Of a stretch of DNA of 64,000 bases, positions 9,530-18,869 are shown piece by piece. Numbering within the stretch: the first letter of the stretch is position 1; every line of letters starts with the position of its first letter. The notes below the pieces were generated by a model. It was not told the origin of the DNA, did no database searches, and was given only the letters and a program-made list of their open reading frames with translations. The stretch is taken from NCBI GenBank assembly GCA_965212545.1, contig CBDBVB010000030.1, positions 186,001 through 250,000 on the forward strand, in the 5' to 3' direction. This DNA is from JABDIP01 sp965212545 (lineage in GTDB: Bacteria; Pseudomonadota; Alphaproteobacteria; DSM-16000; Inquilinaceae). Position numbers and translations under genes: made by a program.

Positions 9530-10189
9530 ATGCGCAAGAGATGGTTGGCCGTCGCGGTCGGGCTTTGCCTGGCCGCTGGCGTTGGTCTGGCGGTTCAGCG
9601 CGGCTGGCCCGGTCTCGCCATGGCCATGGTCGTGCCGGGACCGCCGCCGGCCATGCGGGCCGACCCGCAGCAATGCCTGGCCGAACTGGCGGCGACCGGG
9701 CTCGCCTACACGCCGATCGGCGCGTTTCAGGAGCAGGGCGGCTGCGGTGTCAGCGGCGGTGTGCGGCTGGCCGGCGGACCGGTCGCGCTGAACCAGGATT
9801 TCATCGCCAGCTGTCCTCTGGCCCGCGCCTTCGCCGAGTTCGAAGCACAGGTGCTGCAACCCCAGGCGTTGCGCCATTTCGGCCAGGAAATCGCCCGGCT
9901 CGACCACGTCGGCAGCTACAATTGCCGCCAGATGCGCCGGACCGTGTTCGGGACCCTGAGCCAGCACGCCTATGCCAATGCGCTGGACGTCGCCGGTTTC
10001 GTACTGGAAGACGGCCGGCGAATCGGCGTTGCGGAGGCCTGGGGCGAACCCGGTCCGGACGGCGCCTTCCTATCCGAATTGGCGCGCAGCGCCTGCGGTG
10101 TCTTCCGGGTCGTGCTGACTCCCGACTACGACCGCTGGCACGCCGGCCACATGCATTTCGACATGGGGCCGTCGCGGCGTTGCCGTTAG
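9530..10189 (+). CDS. Extensin-like C-terminal domain protein
   Basis: The ATG at 9530 follows GGGAAGGCGAT and starts a 219-residue protein with an N-terminal hydrophobic anchor or signal (residues about 5-22). The rest matches the bacterial extensin-like C-terminal family: GGCGVSGGVRL, LNQDFIASCPLARAF, HVGSYNCRQM, LSQHAYANALDVAGF and the ending DRWHAGHMHFDMG. Conserved Cys and His residues (Cys near each of these motifs, H-x-H at the end) suggest a metal-dependent LAS-type peptidase fold acting on the cell envelope, which is an inference. It converges on glpD across a long inverted repeat. Confidence 0.85.
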   Translation: MRKRWLAVAVGLCLAAGVGLAVQRGWPGLAMAMVVPGPPPAMRADPQQCLAELAATGLAYTPIGAFQEQGGCGVSGGVRLAGGPVALNQDFIASCPLARAFAEFEAQVLQPQALRHFGQEIARLDHVGSYNCRQMRRTVFGTLSQHAYANALDVAGFVLEDGRRIGVAEAWGEPGPDGAFLSELARSACGVFRVVLTPDYDRWHAGHMHFDMGPSRRCR

Positions 10190-10252
10190 CGTGATCGATC
10201 CAAGGCCCGGCGCAGTTGTGGGATGGCCGGCTAGCGCATCTTCTGTTCATAC

Positions 10253-10331
10253 GGCACCGGGCCGGTCCCCCGCCCGGCCACCCAACGCCAGTGTCCTCAT
10301 GGGTGGCCGGGCGGGGGAGCGGGCCGGTGCC
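10253..10331. terminator. Long inverted repeat between extensin-like gene and glpD
   Basis: Two 31-base arms (10253-10283 and 10301-10331) are reverse complements at 29 of 31 positions and are separated by 17 bases. They lie in the gap between two converging stop codons, so a bidirectional terminator is the simplest reading. The arms are almost pure G+C and lack a T tract; a dispersed palindromic element is the alternative. Confidence 0.6.
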
Positions 10332-10355
10332 GATTCCGCGTCAGCGGATTGCCCG

Positions 10356-11894
10356 CTAGCTCGCCAGCGCTTCGGCGGTGGTGTCGGTGCGCTGGGCGAC
10401 CCAATCCTCAAGCCGGGCTCGGCCCTCCGGCGACATGACCAGCCCCAGCTTGGTGCGCCGCCAGAGAATATCGTCGGCGCTGCGGGCCCATTCCCGTTCG
10501 ATCAGATACTCCGCCTCGCGCGCAAAGAGGCCGCCACCGAACTCCTCGCCCAGATCGGCTGCGGTCTTCGCGTCGGCCAGGAATTCAAGGCACAGCGTGC
10601 CGTATAGCCGGGCATAACGATGGACCAGATCGGGCGGCAGAAAGGCGTATTGGCCTTGCAGATCGGCAAGGAAGCCCTCGAAGCTGTCCGGCAGGTCGCC
10701 GCCGGGCAGGGCGGCGGTCTCGGTCCAGGCCGGCCCGGCCCCTGACAGGTACCGTTCCAGTTTCTCCAGCACCTGCTCCGCGAGGCAGCGGTAGGTGGTG
10801 ATCTTGCCGCCATAGATCGACAGCAGCGGAGCGTTGCCGTGGTCTGTCTTCAGGTCGAGCACGTAATCGCGGGTCACCGCCGAGGGGTTGGCCTCCTGGT
10901 CGTCGAACAGCGGCCGTACGCCGGAGTAGGCGTGGACCACGTCGGCTGGAGTGATCCGGTTCCGGAAATACCGATTCACGGCGTCGCACAAATAGGCGGT
11001 CTCGTCCTCGGTGATCGCCGGCGCGCCGGGATCGCCCTCATAGACCAGGTCGGTGGTGCCGATCAGGGTGAACTGGTGCTCGTACGGGATGGCGAAGACC
11101 ACCCGCTTGTCGGTGTTCTGCAGGATGTAGGCGCGGTCGCCGTCATGCAGCCGCGGCACGACGATATGGCTGCCCTTGACCAGTTTCAGGTTTTGCGCCG
11201 CGTTGTCGCCGAGGCCCTTCTGCAGGAAATCGTCGACCCACGGTCCGGCGGCGTTGACCAGGATCCGTGCCGTCACCTCGCGCTGGGCGCCGGTCGTGAG
11301 GTCGGTCACCGTAACGTGCCAGCGGGTGCCTGTGCCTGCACCGACCCGCCGGGCCTTGGTGCACTGGGTGCGCACCAGCACCTCCGCGCCGTGGGCCACG
11401 GCGTCCATGGCATTCAGCACCACCAGCCGGGAATCCTCGACCCAGCAATCGGAATACTCGAAGCCCTTGACCAGTTCCGGCAGCAGCGGCTCGCCCTGGG
11501 GACAGTTGCGCAGATCCAACGACGCCGTGCCGGGCAGGCTGCGGCGATTGCTGATATGGTCGTAGAGGAACAGCCCCAGCCGGATCATCCAGGCCGGACG
11601 CAGGAGCTTGTTGTGCGGCAGCACGAAGCGCAGCGGCCAGATGATATGCGGGGCCGCCTTCAGCAGGACCTCGCGCTCGGCCAGCGACTCGCGAACCAGC
11701 CGGAATTCATACATTTCCAGATAGCGCAGGCCGCCATGGATCAGCTTCGACGACGAGGACGAGGTCGCGCCGGCCAGATCATGCTGCTCGCAAAGCATGA
11801 CCTTCATACCGCGCCCCGCCGCATCGCGGGCGATCCCGGTTCCGTTGATGCCGCCGCCGACAATCAGAATGTCGACGGTCTCGGACTCGCTCAT
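10356..11894 (-). CDS. glpD: Aerobic glycerol-3-phosphate dehydrogenase
   Basis: The 512-residue flavoprotein oxidises glycerol-3-phosphate to dihydroxyacetone phosphate at the inner membrane and feeds electrons to quinone. The N-terminus holds the FAD dinucleotide motif DILIVGGGINGTGIARDAAG. Family motifs follow: SSSSKLIHGGLRYLE, FRLVRESLAEREVLL, NAAGPWVDDF and TTDLVYEGDPG, and the substrate region GVRPLFDD. The ATG at 11894 has GGGAGAA upstream. Length and layout are those of bacterial GlpD. No glp regulator or glycerol kinase is adjacent. It diverges from the ydbH-like operon. Confidence 0.96.
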   Translation of the reverse strand: MSESETVDILIVGGGINGTGIARDAAGRGMKVMLCEQHDLAGATSSSSSKLIHGGLRYLEMYEFRLVRESLAEREVLLKAAPHIIWPLRFVLPHNKLLRPAWMIRLGLFLYDHISNRRSLPGTASLDLRNCPQGEPLLPELVKGFEYSDCWVEDSRLVVLNAMDAVAHGAEVLVRTQCTKARRVGAGTGTRWHVTVTDLTTGAQREVTARILVNAAGPWVDDFLQKGLGDNAAQNLKLVKGSHIVVPRLHDGDRAYILQNTDKRVVFAIPYEHQFTLIGTTDLVYEGDPGAPAITEDETAYLCDAVNRYFRNRITPADVVHAYSGVRPLFDDQEANPSAVTRDYVLDLKTDHGNAPLLSIYGGKITTYRCLAEQVLEKLERYLSGAGPAWTETAALPGGDLPDSFEGFLADLQGQYAFLPPDLVHRYARLYGTLCLEFLADAKTAADLGEEFGGGLFAREAEYLIEREWARSADDILWRRTKLGLVMSPEGRARLEDWVAQRTDTTAEALAS

Positions 11895-12058
11895 AGCGTT
11901 CTCCCTGCCGTTGCAGGGACATTAGTGCAATGCGCGAGGTTCTGTAAGTATTGCGGTACGTGTGCCGGTCATTCGTCCGGCAATCGCGACCCGTCCACTT
12001 GGACCGGGTCGGCGCAACGGACGATGATAGCCTGAACAGATTGAGTCGAGCGGGGTCC

Positions 12059-15016
12059 ATGCGCAAGTCGGTCAAGCGCGGTCTGGTTGCGGTCTTGCTG
12101 GTGAGCCTGGCGATCGCCGGCGTCGGGGTCGTCGCGTGGCGGATTTCCGGGCTGGCCCTGGTCGAGTGGCTGATCGTCCAAGCGCTTGCCGAACAAGGCG
12201 TTCCGGTGCGTGCTCTGGTCGTCCGGTCGGCGGGATCGGACAAGGCGGTGGTGATCGATCTGCATCTCGATCTGGCCGGGGGAATAACCATTCGCCGTGT
12301 CGAGGCGGAGTATCGGCTCTCCGATCTGATCTGGGATCGGCGCCTCGACCGGCTGGTCGTATCCGGAGTTCGGCTCGGTATCGCGATGCCGGATCTGGAG
12401 TCCGCCGCCTCGGCCGATGCAGCCCTGTCGAGGCCGTCGCCGACCAGCCTGCCGATTGGTCACATCACAGTCGAGGACAGCGAAATCGCCATCGCAACGC
12501 CGATCGGTGAGCTGGTGCTGGCGCTCGACCTCGAGGCCAGGACGCTGGTTGATGGCGGGATCGCCGTGACCGGACGGACCGGAATTCGCGGCGAGCCCGG
12601 TGAGGTCGACATGCCCTTTGACGGCGGCCTCTCGCCGGCCGGCGGCTTCGAGCTGGTGGCGACCGTGAATGCCGGACGACTGAACTGGCGTGGCGCTGGG
12701 CTGGACCTTGACGGGGGCGCGCTCACTCTTGCCGGCACGCCGGCCGGAATTGACCTGGTCGACGCCAGTCTTGCGGCTGAATTGGCCATGCCTGACGGTT
12801 CGACCGCACCGTTTGCCGCGAATGCCCGGCTGGAAGAGGATATCGGACATTTCGACGTCACTGTCGGACGAGGCTCCACCCTTGGTCGGATCGGCGTGAA
12901 TGGGGCGGTCGCCGGCAGGGGCGGTTCGTCATCTATGGTCGAATTGGTGCTGGACGCGGATATGCCGCAGCTCGCCCGCGCGGCGGCACTGGCCGGACTG
13001 GATACCGGCTGGGCCTCATCCGGCACGGTGACGGCGAGCCTGAAGGGAGATTGGGACGATCTGTCCGATGTCGCGATCCCGCCGTTTGACGGTCAATGGA
13101 CGGTGGCGGCGGAACTGTCGTCGGCGGACAGCGGAGACCGGCTCACGATGGAGCTCGCGGGCGTCCTGGATCTTGATGCCGGCGCCGCCCGGCTGCGTGG
13201 GGAAGAACCGTGGCAGTTTGCCTGGCGGCCGGCGGACGGAGAGGATGGCATTGCCCTGACCCTGGGCGAGGACACCGGTGAGGTCTTCAATGCCGCGCTG
13301 GGGCGTGCCGGCGGCGGCTGGACCCTTGCCGCCGCCGGGCCTTTCCGGTTGGCCGATCGGCACGGACCGCTCGACGGAGCGCTCGATCTGACCGCGTCTG
13401 TCGATGACATTGGCGACGCGTTGGCAGGACGGTTCGCGGTCGGGATCGGCGCATCGGGTTCGCTCTTCGGGGCGGCTTCGATCCAGCGTGCCCGTGCCGA
13501 CCTTGCCGGGCGCCTGGGCTTCGATGACGGACGCTGGAGTTTCTGGCCCGACGCCTGCCAGCCGGTGACGGCGGAGCGCTTGACGATCGCCGACCGCCTG
13601 GATCTGCCGGGAGGGCTTTCGGGCTGTCTGGCGGCCATGACAGATCGTCCGCTGCTCGGGATCGCGACCGCACCGTGGGACGGTGCAGAGGCGGCGGCCG
13701 CGCTTCGCGTCGACCCAGTCGTGATGTCGCTCGACACCGGCGCGCAGATCCGTCGGCTTGAGCTCGGTCGGTTGGAGGTGGCGATCTCGACGCGCCTCGA
13801 TGGCGATGGTGAACTCTCGACCAAGATTGCGACCGAGGATGCGGCATTGCGGTTGCCGGTCGAGGGTGTCGCCATCGAAGACGTCGCGGTGACGCTGACG
13901 GCCGCCACCGCGTCCGAGCGGCGGATGCGGCTTCTCATCGACTCCGCCGCTGCGCGCTCGCTCAACGAGCCGGCCTGGTTCGTTCCGCTCCGCTTGTCCG
14001 GCGGCGCCATTCTCGGCGATGACGATCTGATGGAGCTGAGCGGCTCGGTTCGGGCGACCGGCGGCGACCTCGTTCTGGGCGTGGAAGGCCGGCACGATCG
14101 GTCTTCGGGCGGCGGCCAGGTCGAAATCAGCCTTGATCCGGTATCGTTCGCGCCAGGCGTCCGACAGCCGGCGGATATCGTGCCGGCGCTTGACGATGCG
14201 CCGATCACCGATGTAGCGGGTACGGTCGCGGCGAGCGCCAGAATCGGCTGGGGAGAGCGGATTTCATCCTTGGGCGAGCTGTCTCTGGAGAACGTTGCCG
14301 TGACGATCTCCGGCGCCACAATTCGTGGCATCGATGGCACGCTCTATGCGGACAACCTGTTGCCGCTCAGCCTTCCCGACGGTCAACTCCTGGCCCTTGG
14401 CGGCGTGGATTTCGGTGTTGCTCTTGGCGAAGGCGCGGTGGCGTTCGGGCTTGCCGACGGCGATCGACTGTCCATCCAGGGCATCGGCTTGGGACTTGCC
14501 GGTGGATCGGTTGCGGTCGCGCCGTTCGAAATGGTGATCGGCGATCGTGAGCTGCCCATGGTCATCACCATGCAGGGTGTCGATCTCGCTGAGCTTTCGG
14601 AGCAGTTCCTGATCGAGGGCCTGACCGTTACCGGCCAATTGGACGGGCGGGTGCCAATCCGCCTTGACGAAGACACGATCTCCGTCGAAGAGGGAGTATT
14701 GGAAACGATCGGGGCCGGCGTCATCCGCTATGTCACGACGCTGCCGATGGGTCCGCCGGGGGAAGGCGGCGTCGACTTGCTGTTGAGCGCAGTCCAGAAC
14801 TTCCACTATGAGCGTCTGCGCGCGACACTGAACGGCCGGACAGGAGAGGATCTGGAAGTGGCGATCCAACTGACAGGCGCGAATCCCGACCTGTATGACG
14901 GCTATCCGATCGCGCTGAACGTGAACCTCACCGGTGCGCTGGAAGAGGTCTTGCGCTCCGGGTTCCGATCCATGGCGATCGCCGACGATGCCGGCGATCT
15001 GCTGCGCGGCGACTGA
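12059..15016 (+). CDS. ydbH: YdbH-like AsmA-family envelope protein
   Basis: The 985-residue protein starts MRKSVKRGLVAVLLVSLAIA, giving one N-terminal membrane anchor (about residues 9-28) with the rest in the periplasm. The long body is built of short beta-strand-rich stretches without Cys, like bridge-type lipid transport proteins of the AsmA/YdbH group. The C-terminal part (FLIEGLTVTGQLDGRVPIRL, LSAVQNFHYERLRATLNG, then YPIALNVNLTGALEEVLRSG) matches the YdbH end. Two small genes of YnbE and YdbL type follow at once, as in Escherichia coli, which supports the call. In E. coli YdbH is one of three redundant proteins (with TamB and YhdP) carrying phospholipid to the outer membrane; that role is transferred by analogy. 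Confidence 0.85.
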   Translation: MRKSVKRGLVAVLLVSLAIAGVGVVAWRISGLALVEWLIVQALAEQGVPVRALVVRSAGSDKAVVIDLHLDLAGGITIRRVEAEYRLSDLIWDRRLDRLVVSGVRLGIAMPDLESAASADAALSRPSPTSLPIGHITVEDSEIAIATPIGELVLALDLEARTLVDGGIAVTGRTGIRGEPGEVDMPFDGGLSPAGGFELVATVNAGRLNWRGAGLDLDGGALTLAGTPAGIDLVDASLAAELAMPDGSTAPFAANARLEEDIGHFDVTVGRGSTLGRIGVNGAVAGRGGSSSMVELVLDADMPQLARAAALAGLDTGWASSGTVTASLKGDWDDLSDVAIPPFDGQWTVAAELSSADSGDRLTMELAGVLDLDAGAARLRGEEPWQFAWRPADGEDGIALTLGEDTGEVFNAALGRAGGGWTLAAAGPFRLADRHGPLDGALDLTASVDDIGDALAGRFAVGIGASGSLFGAASIQRARADLAGRLGFDDGRWSFWPDACQPVTAERLTIADRLDLPGGLSGCLAAMTDRPLLGIATAPWDGAEAAAALRVDPVVMSLDTGAQIRRLELGRLEVAISTRLDGDGELSTKIATEDAALRLPVEGVAIEDVAVTLTAATASERRMRLLIDSAAARSLNEPAWFVPLRLSGGAILGDDDLMELSGSVRATGGDLVLGVEGRHDRSSGGGQVEISLDPVSFAPGVRQPADIVPALDDAPITDVAGTVAASARIGWGERISSLGELSLENVAVTISGATIRGIDGTLYADNLLPLSLPDGQLLALGGVDFGVALGEGAVAFGLADGDRLSIQGIGLGLAGGSVAVAPFEMVIGDRELPMVITMQGVDLAELSEQFLIEGLTVTGQLDGRVPIRLDEDTISVEEGVLETIGAGVIRYVTTLPMGPPGEGGVDLLLSAVQNFHYERLRATLNGRTGEDLEVAIQLTGANPDLYDGYPIALNVNLTGALEEVLRSGFRSMAIADDAGDLLRGD

Positions 15017-15078
15017 GGACCGGGACAAATGGCAGGACGTGCAGGCCGGGGTCGACAACAAACAAGGTGGCCAGTGAG

Positions 15079-15312
15079 ATGATAGGCGACAAAGACGAAA
15101 GCGTGGACCTGATATCGAAGACCGGTCGACGACGCATGATGACCGGCCTTGTTGCCCTGCCGGCCCTGGCGGCCTGCAATCCGACCGTGCGGATCGAGGC
15201 GCCGGCCGAGCCGATCGAGATCAATGTGAATGTGCGTATCGAACAGGAAGTCCGCATCAAGATCGACCGCGAGTTGGATGCGCTGTTCGAAGAAGACGAC
15301 GATATTTTCTAA
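15079..15312 (+). CDS. ynbE: YnbE-like lipoprotein
   Basis: The ATG at 15079 has AAGGTGG upstream; the gene lies 62 bases after ydbH. The 77-residue product has a twin-Arg-like basic start (TGRRRMM), a hydrophobic segment and the lipobox LAAC, so the mature protein begins at Cys and is probably an outer-membrane lipoprotein. The rest alternates small and charged residues (IEINVNVRIEQEVRIKID), the YnbE signature. In E. coli, YnbE is the outer-membrane partner of YdbH. The acidic tail ends DDDIF. Confidence 0.85.
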   Translation: MIGDKDESVDLISKTGRRRMMTGLVALPALAACNPTVRIEAPAEPIEINVNVRIEQEVRIKIDRELDALFEEDDDIF

Positions 15313-15324
15313 GGGAGCATCGCA

Positions 15325-15660
15325 ATGCTATCCAGACGCGGACTGATCGGAGGCGGCGTCGTGTTTGCCGGCATATTGGCCGCGCAGCCGGCACTGGCGT
15401 TAACCCTGGACGAGGCGAAGGCGGCCGGGCGCGTCGGCGAGATGCCGACCGGCTATATCGGCATCGTCGAGGACGGCCCCGGGGTCCGGGAACTGGTCGA
15501 ATCGGTGAATGCGCGGCGCCGGGTACGCTACGAGGAAATCGCCGAGCGGGAGGGCGCCCCCCTGTCAGCCGTCGAACAGCTGGCGGGAGCCCGCCTGATC
15601 GAGCGGGCCGGCCCGGGGGAATTCGTTGCCGACGCCACTGGCGCCTGGATGCGCAAATAG
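15325..15660 (+). CDS. ydbL: YdbL-like DUF1318 periplasmic protein
   Basis: This 111-residue protein starts 12 bases after the ynbE stop, behind AAGGGAGCATCGCA. It has a signal peptide (LSRRGLIGGGVVFAGILAAQ, cleavage near ALA). The mature part starts LTLDEAKAAGRVGEMPTGYI, the DUF1318 motif, and ends with VEQLAGARLIERAGPGEF. In E. coli YdbL is a small periplasmic factor that affects YdbH-YnbE assembly. The order, spacing and type of all three genes are conserved here, so they form one operon. Confidence 0.88.
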   Translation: MLSRRGLIGGGVVFAGILAAQPALALTLDEAKAAGRVGEMPTGYIGIVEDGPGVRELVESVNARRRVRYEEIAEREGAPLSAVEQLAGARLIERAGPGEFVADATGAWMRK

Positions 15661-15674
15661 CGTGTCGTGGGTCC

Positions 15675-15692
15675 GGCCACCGTGCGGTGGCC
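15675..15692. terminator. Hairpin between ydbL and the SGNH hydrolase gene
   Basis: GGCCACC and GGTGGCC pair over a 4-base loop in the 37-base gap between two converging genes. It has no T tract; it may act on either strand. Confidence 0.45.
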
Positions 15693-15697
15693 TGGAG

Positions 15698-16351
15698 CTA
15701 GATCGCGCCCGCCCGGCGCAACAGCGCGGCGATGTCCTCCGCCAGCTTGCGATAGCCGGCCGCGTTGGGATGTATCGTGTCGCTCTTCAAAGCGCCGTCC
15801 TTGAGGATCTCGGCGATCGTTTCGTCGAGATAGGGAAGCTCGAATTCGTCGGCGATCCGCCTGTAGAACGAGGCGCCCTCGGACATGAACAGGCCGGGCT
15901 TCGGCACGCCGACCAAGACGACCTGGGCGCCGGCCGCCTGAGCCTCCGAGATCATGGCGCGGAGATTGTCTTCGGCGGTGCTCTCCGAAACGCGGCGGAT
16001 GATATCGTTGCCGCCATGGCAAAGAATCACCAGTGCCGGCTGATAGCGGCTGATCTCCGAGGGCAGCCGCTGGCGGCCGGCCGCGGTGACCTCGCCGGGC
16101 ACGCCTGAGCGGACGACACGCCGCCCGATCAACGCCGACAGCACGGCCGGGTAACTGTTTTCGGCGCTGGTGCCGGTGCCGTAGGTCAGACTGTCGCCAA
16201 AGGCGAGGACGAGGGCGTTCTCGCGCAGCGGAGCGAGTTGCGGCGTCGGGTCGTCACAGCCCGTGACGGCGACCAGAAGGGCCAGCGCCGCGGCAAGAGC
16301 CAGGCTACGCGGCCCTGATGCCGGATTGAAGAGGATCACGGGAACGCGCAC
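15698..16351 (-). CDS. SGNH/GDSL esterase lipoprotein (TesA-like)
   Basis: The 217-residue product has a hydrophobic N-terminus ending in a Cys (LLVAVTGC), so it is probably a lipoprotein. The SGNH blocks are all present: FGDSLTYGTG (block I Ser), SGVPGEVTAAG (block II Gly), HGGNDII (block III Asn) and SDTIHPNAAGY (block V Asp and His). Such enzymes hydrolyse aryl or thioesters, or lysophospholipids, in the periplasm. The frame opens with GTG at 16351, inside the end of the upstream gene (16-base overlap), so translation is probably coupled; a GTG four codons further on is an alternative start. Confidence 0.86.
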   Translation of the reverse strand: MRVPVILFNPASGPRSLALAAALALLVAVTGCDDPTPQLAPLRENALVLAFGDSLTYGTGTSAENSYPAVLSALIGRRVVRSGVPGEVTAAGRQRLPSEISRYQPALVILCHGGNDIIRRVSESTAEDNLRAMISEAQAAGAQVVLVGVPKPGLFMSEGASFYRRIADEFELPYLDETIAEILKDGALKSDTIHPNAAGYRKLAEDIAALLRRAGAI

Positions 16352-17061
16352 CGATCGGTGGTAACGCGGACGAAGCTGCGGCGGCCCGGCTGGAAGGCGA
16401 AGCGATACTCCGTGTCTTCCAGCACGATCGACTTGTACAGCGGCAGAACTCCCGACATCGTCTCGGTCTCGCCGTCGATCACGGTGAAGGTGATCGACAC
16501 TGCGCGGACCGGGTCGAACCAGCCCTGGATGCCGCCATTGGCGGCGATCGCGTTCTCACCCAACCCGGTCACACTGATCCGGCCGTTCTCGAACGACACA
16601 CTCCCATCAGAGCCCTGGTAGGACGCGGTCGGCATGACGAACCGTTTGCTGTCGAGCGGTGAGCAGTCGCGCGGTTCCGCGGCTTCGCGGATAAAGAAGG
16701 CGAGGCGCTCAGGATCCATGCCCTCGGCCATGCGGCCAGCGGCAAGCTGCGTCAGTTCCAGCAGTGATCCGGTCGGGATTTCCGATTCGAACCGGCGCTG
16801 CAGCTCCTCGTAGCGGATCTCTACCGTGCGCACCTCCGATTGGTGGCGCAGGGCGTCGCGCTCCAGGCTTGTCTTGGCGGTTCGCAGCTCCGCCACCTCG
16901 GCCAGCAGGCGATCCTCCTCGGTTTCCACCTGGCGGACGCCGTAGCGATAGGAAATGGCGGACGTCACAACAAGCGCGACAATGACCAACCCGTAACGAA
17001 ACAGGCTCGCCATCATTCTGCGGCGGTGCCGTCTCTCTGTATCGTAAAGTCCGAGCGACAT
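16336..17061 (-). CDS. Membrane-anchored coiled-coil protein, unknown function
   Basis: From the ATG at 17061 the protein has 241 residues (a TTG six codons upstream is a weaker start). It has a basic cytoplasmic head (RRHRRRM), one membrane segment (about residues 20-38), then a heptad-like region rich in Glu, Leu and Arg (about 45-95) and a beta-rich periplasmic domain with two Cys (one near 137, one three residues from the end) that could form a disulfide. I do not recognise a family. It overlaps and probably co-transcribes with the SGNH hydrolase gene. Confidence 0.7.
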   Translation of the reverse strand: MSLGLYDTERRHRRRMMASLFRYGLVIVALVVTSAISYRYGVRQVETEEDRLLAEVAELRTAKTSLERDALRHQSEVRTVEIRYEELQRRFESEIPTGSLLELTQLAAGRMAEGMDPERLAFFIREAAEPRDCSPLDSKRFVMPTASYQGSDGSVSFENGRISVTGLGENAIAANGGIQGWFDPVRAVSITFTVIDGETETMSGVLPLYKSIVLEDTEYRFAFQPGRRSFVRVTTDRCAFP

Positions 17062-17348
17062 GGGCGGAACCGAGGTCAACGGTTAGGTGCGAGTCGACCC
17101 GAGGCGAGTCGTGTCATCGATCGGTGCGGCGGTTAACAACTACGACAACTGCCTCACCGGGCCAAGAAGAAGACAGGAGGTTGATAAAGAACTGTTAACT
17201 GGGCGTTTTTGCGGCAATTACGTCATATCGGGCAAACTCGCCAGGCGAGGGATGCGGCGATATTGTGAACATCGAAGTCCGCTTGCTATTGTGCGGCGCG
17301 CAGCGACGCCGGATCAGGCCCGGCGTCCGGCTTCCAGGGGAGGGATTC

Positions 17349-18845
<1,497 letters not shown>

Positions 18846-18869
18846 CCGGGCGCCGGAGCTGATGCGGGA

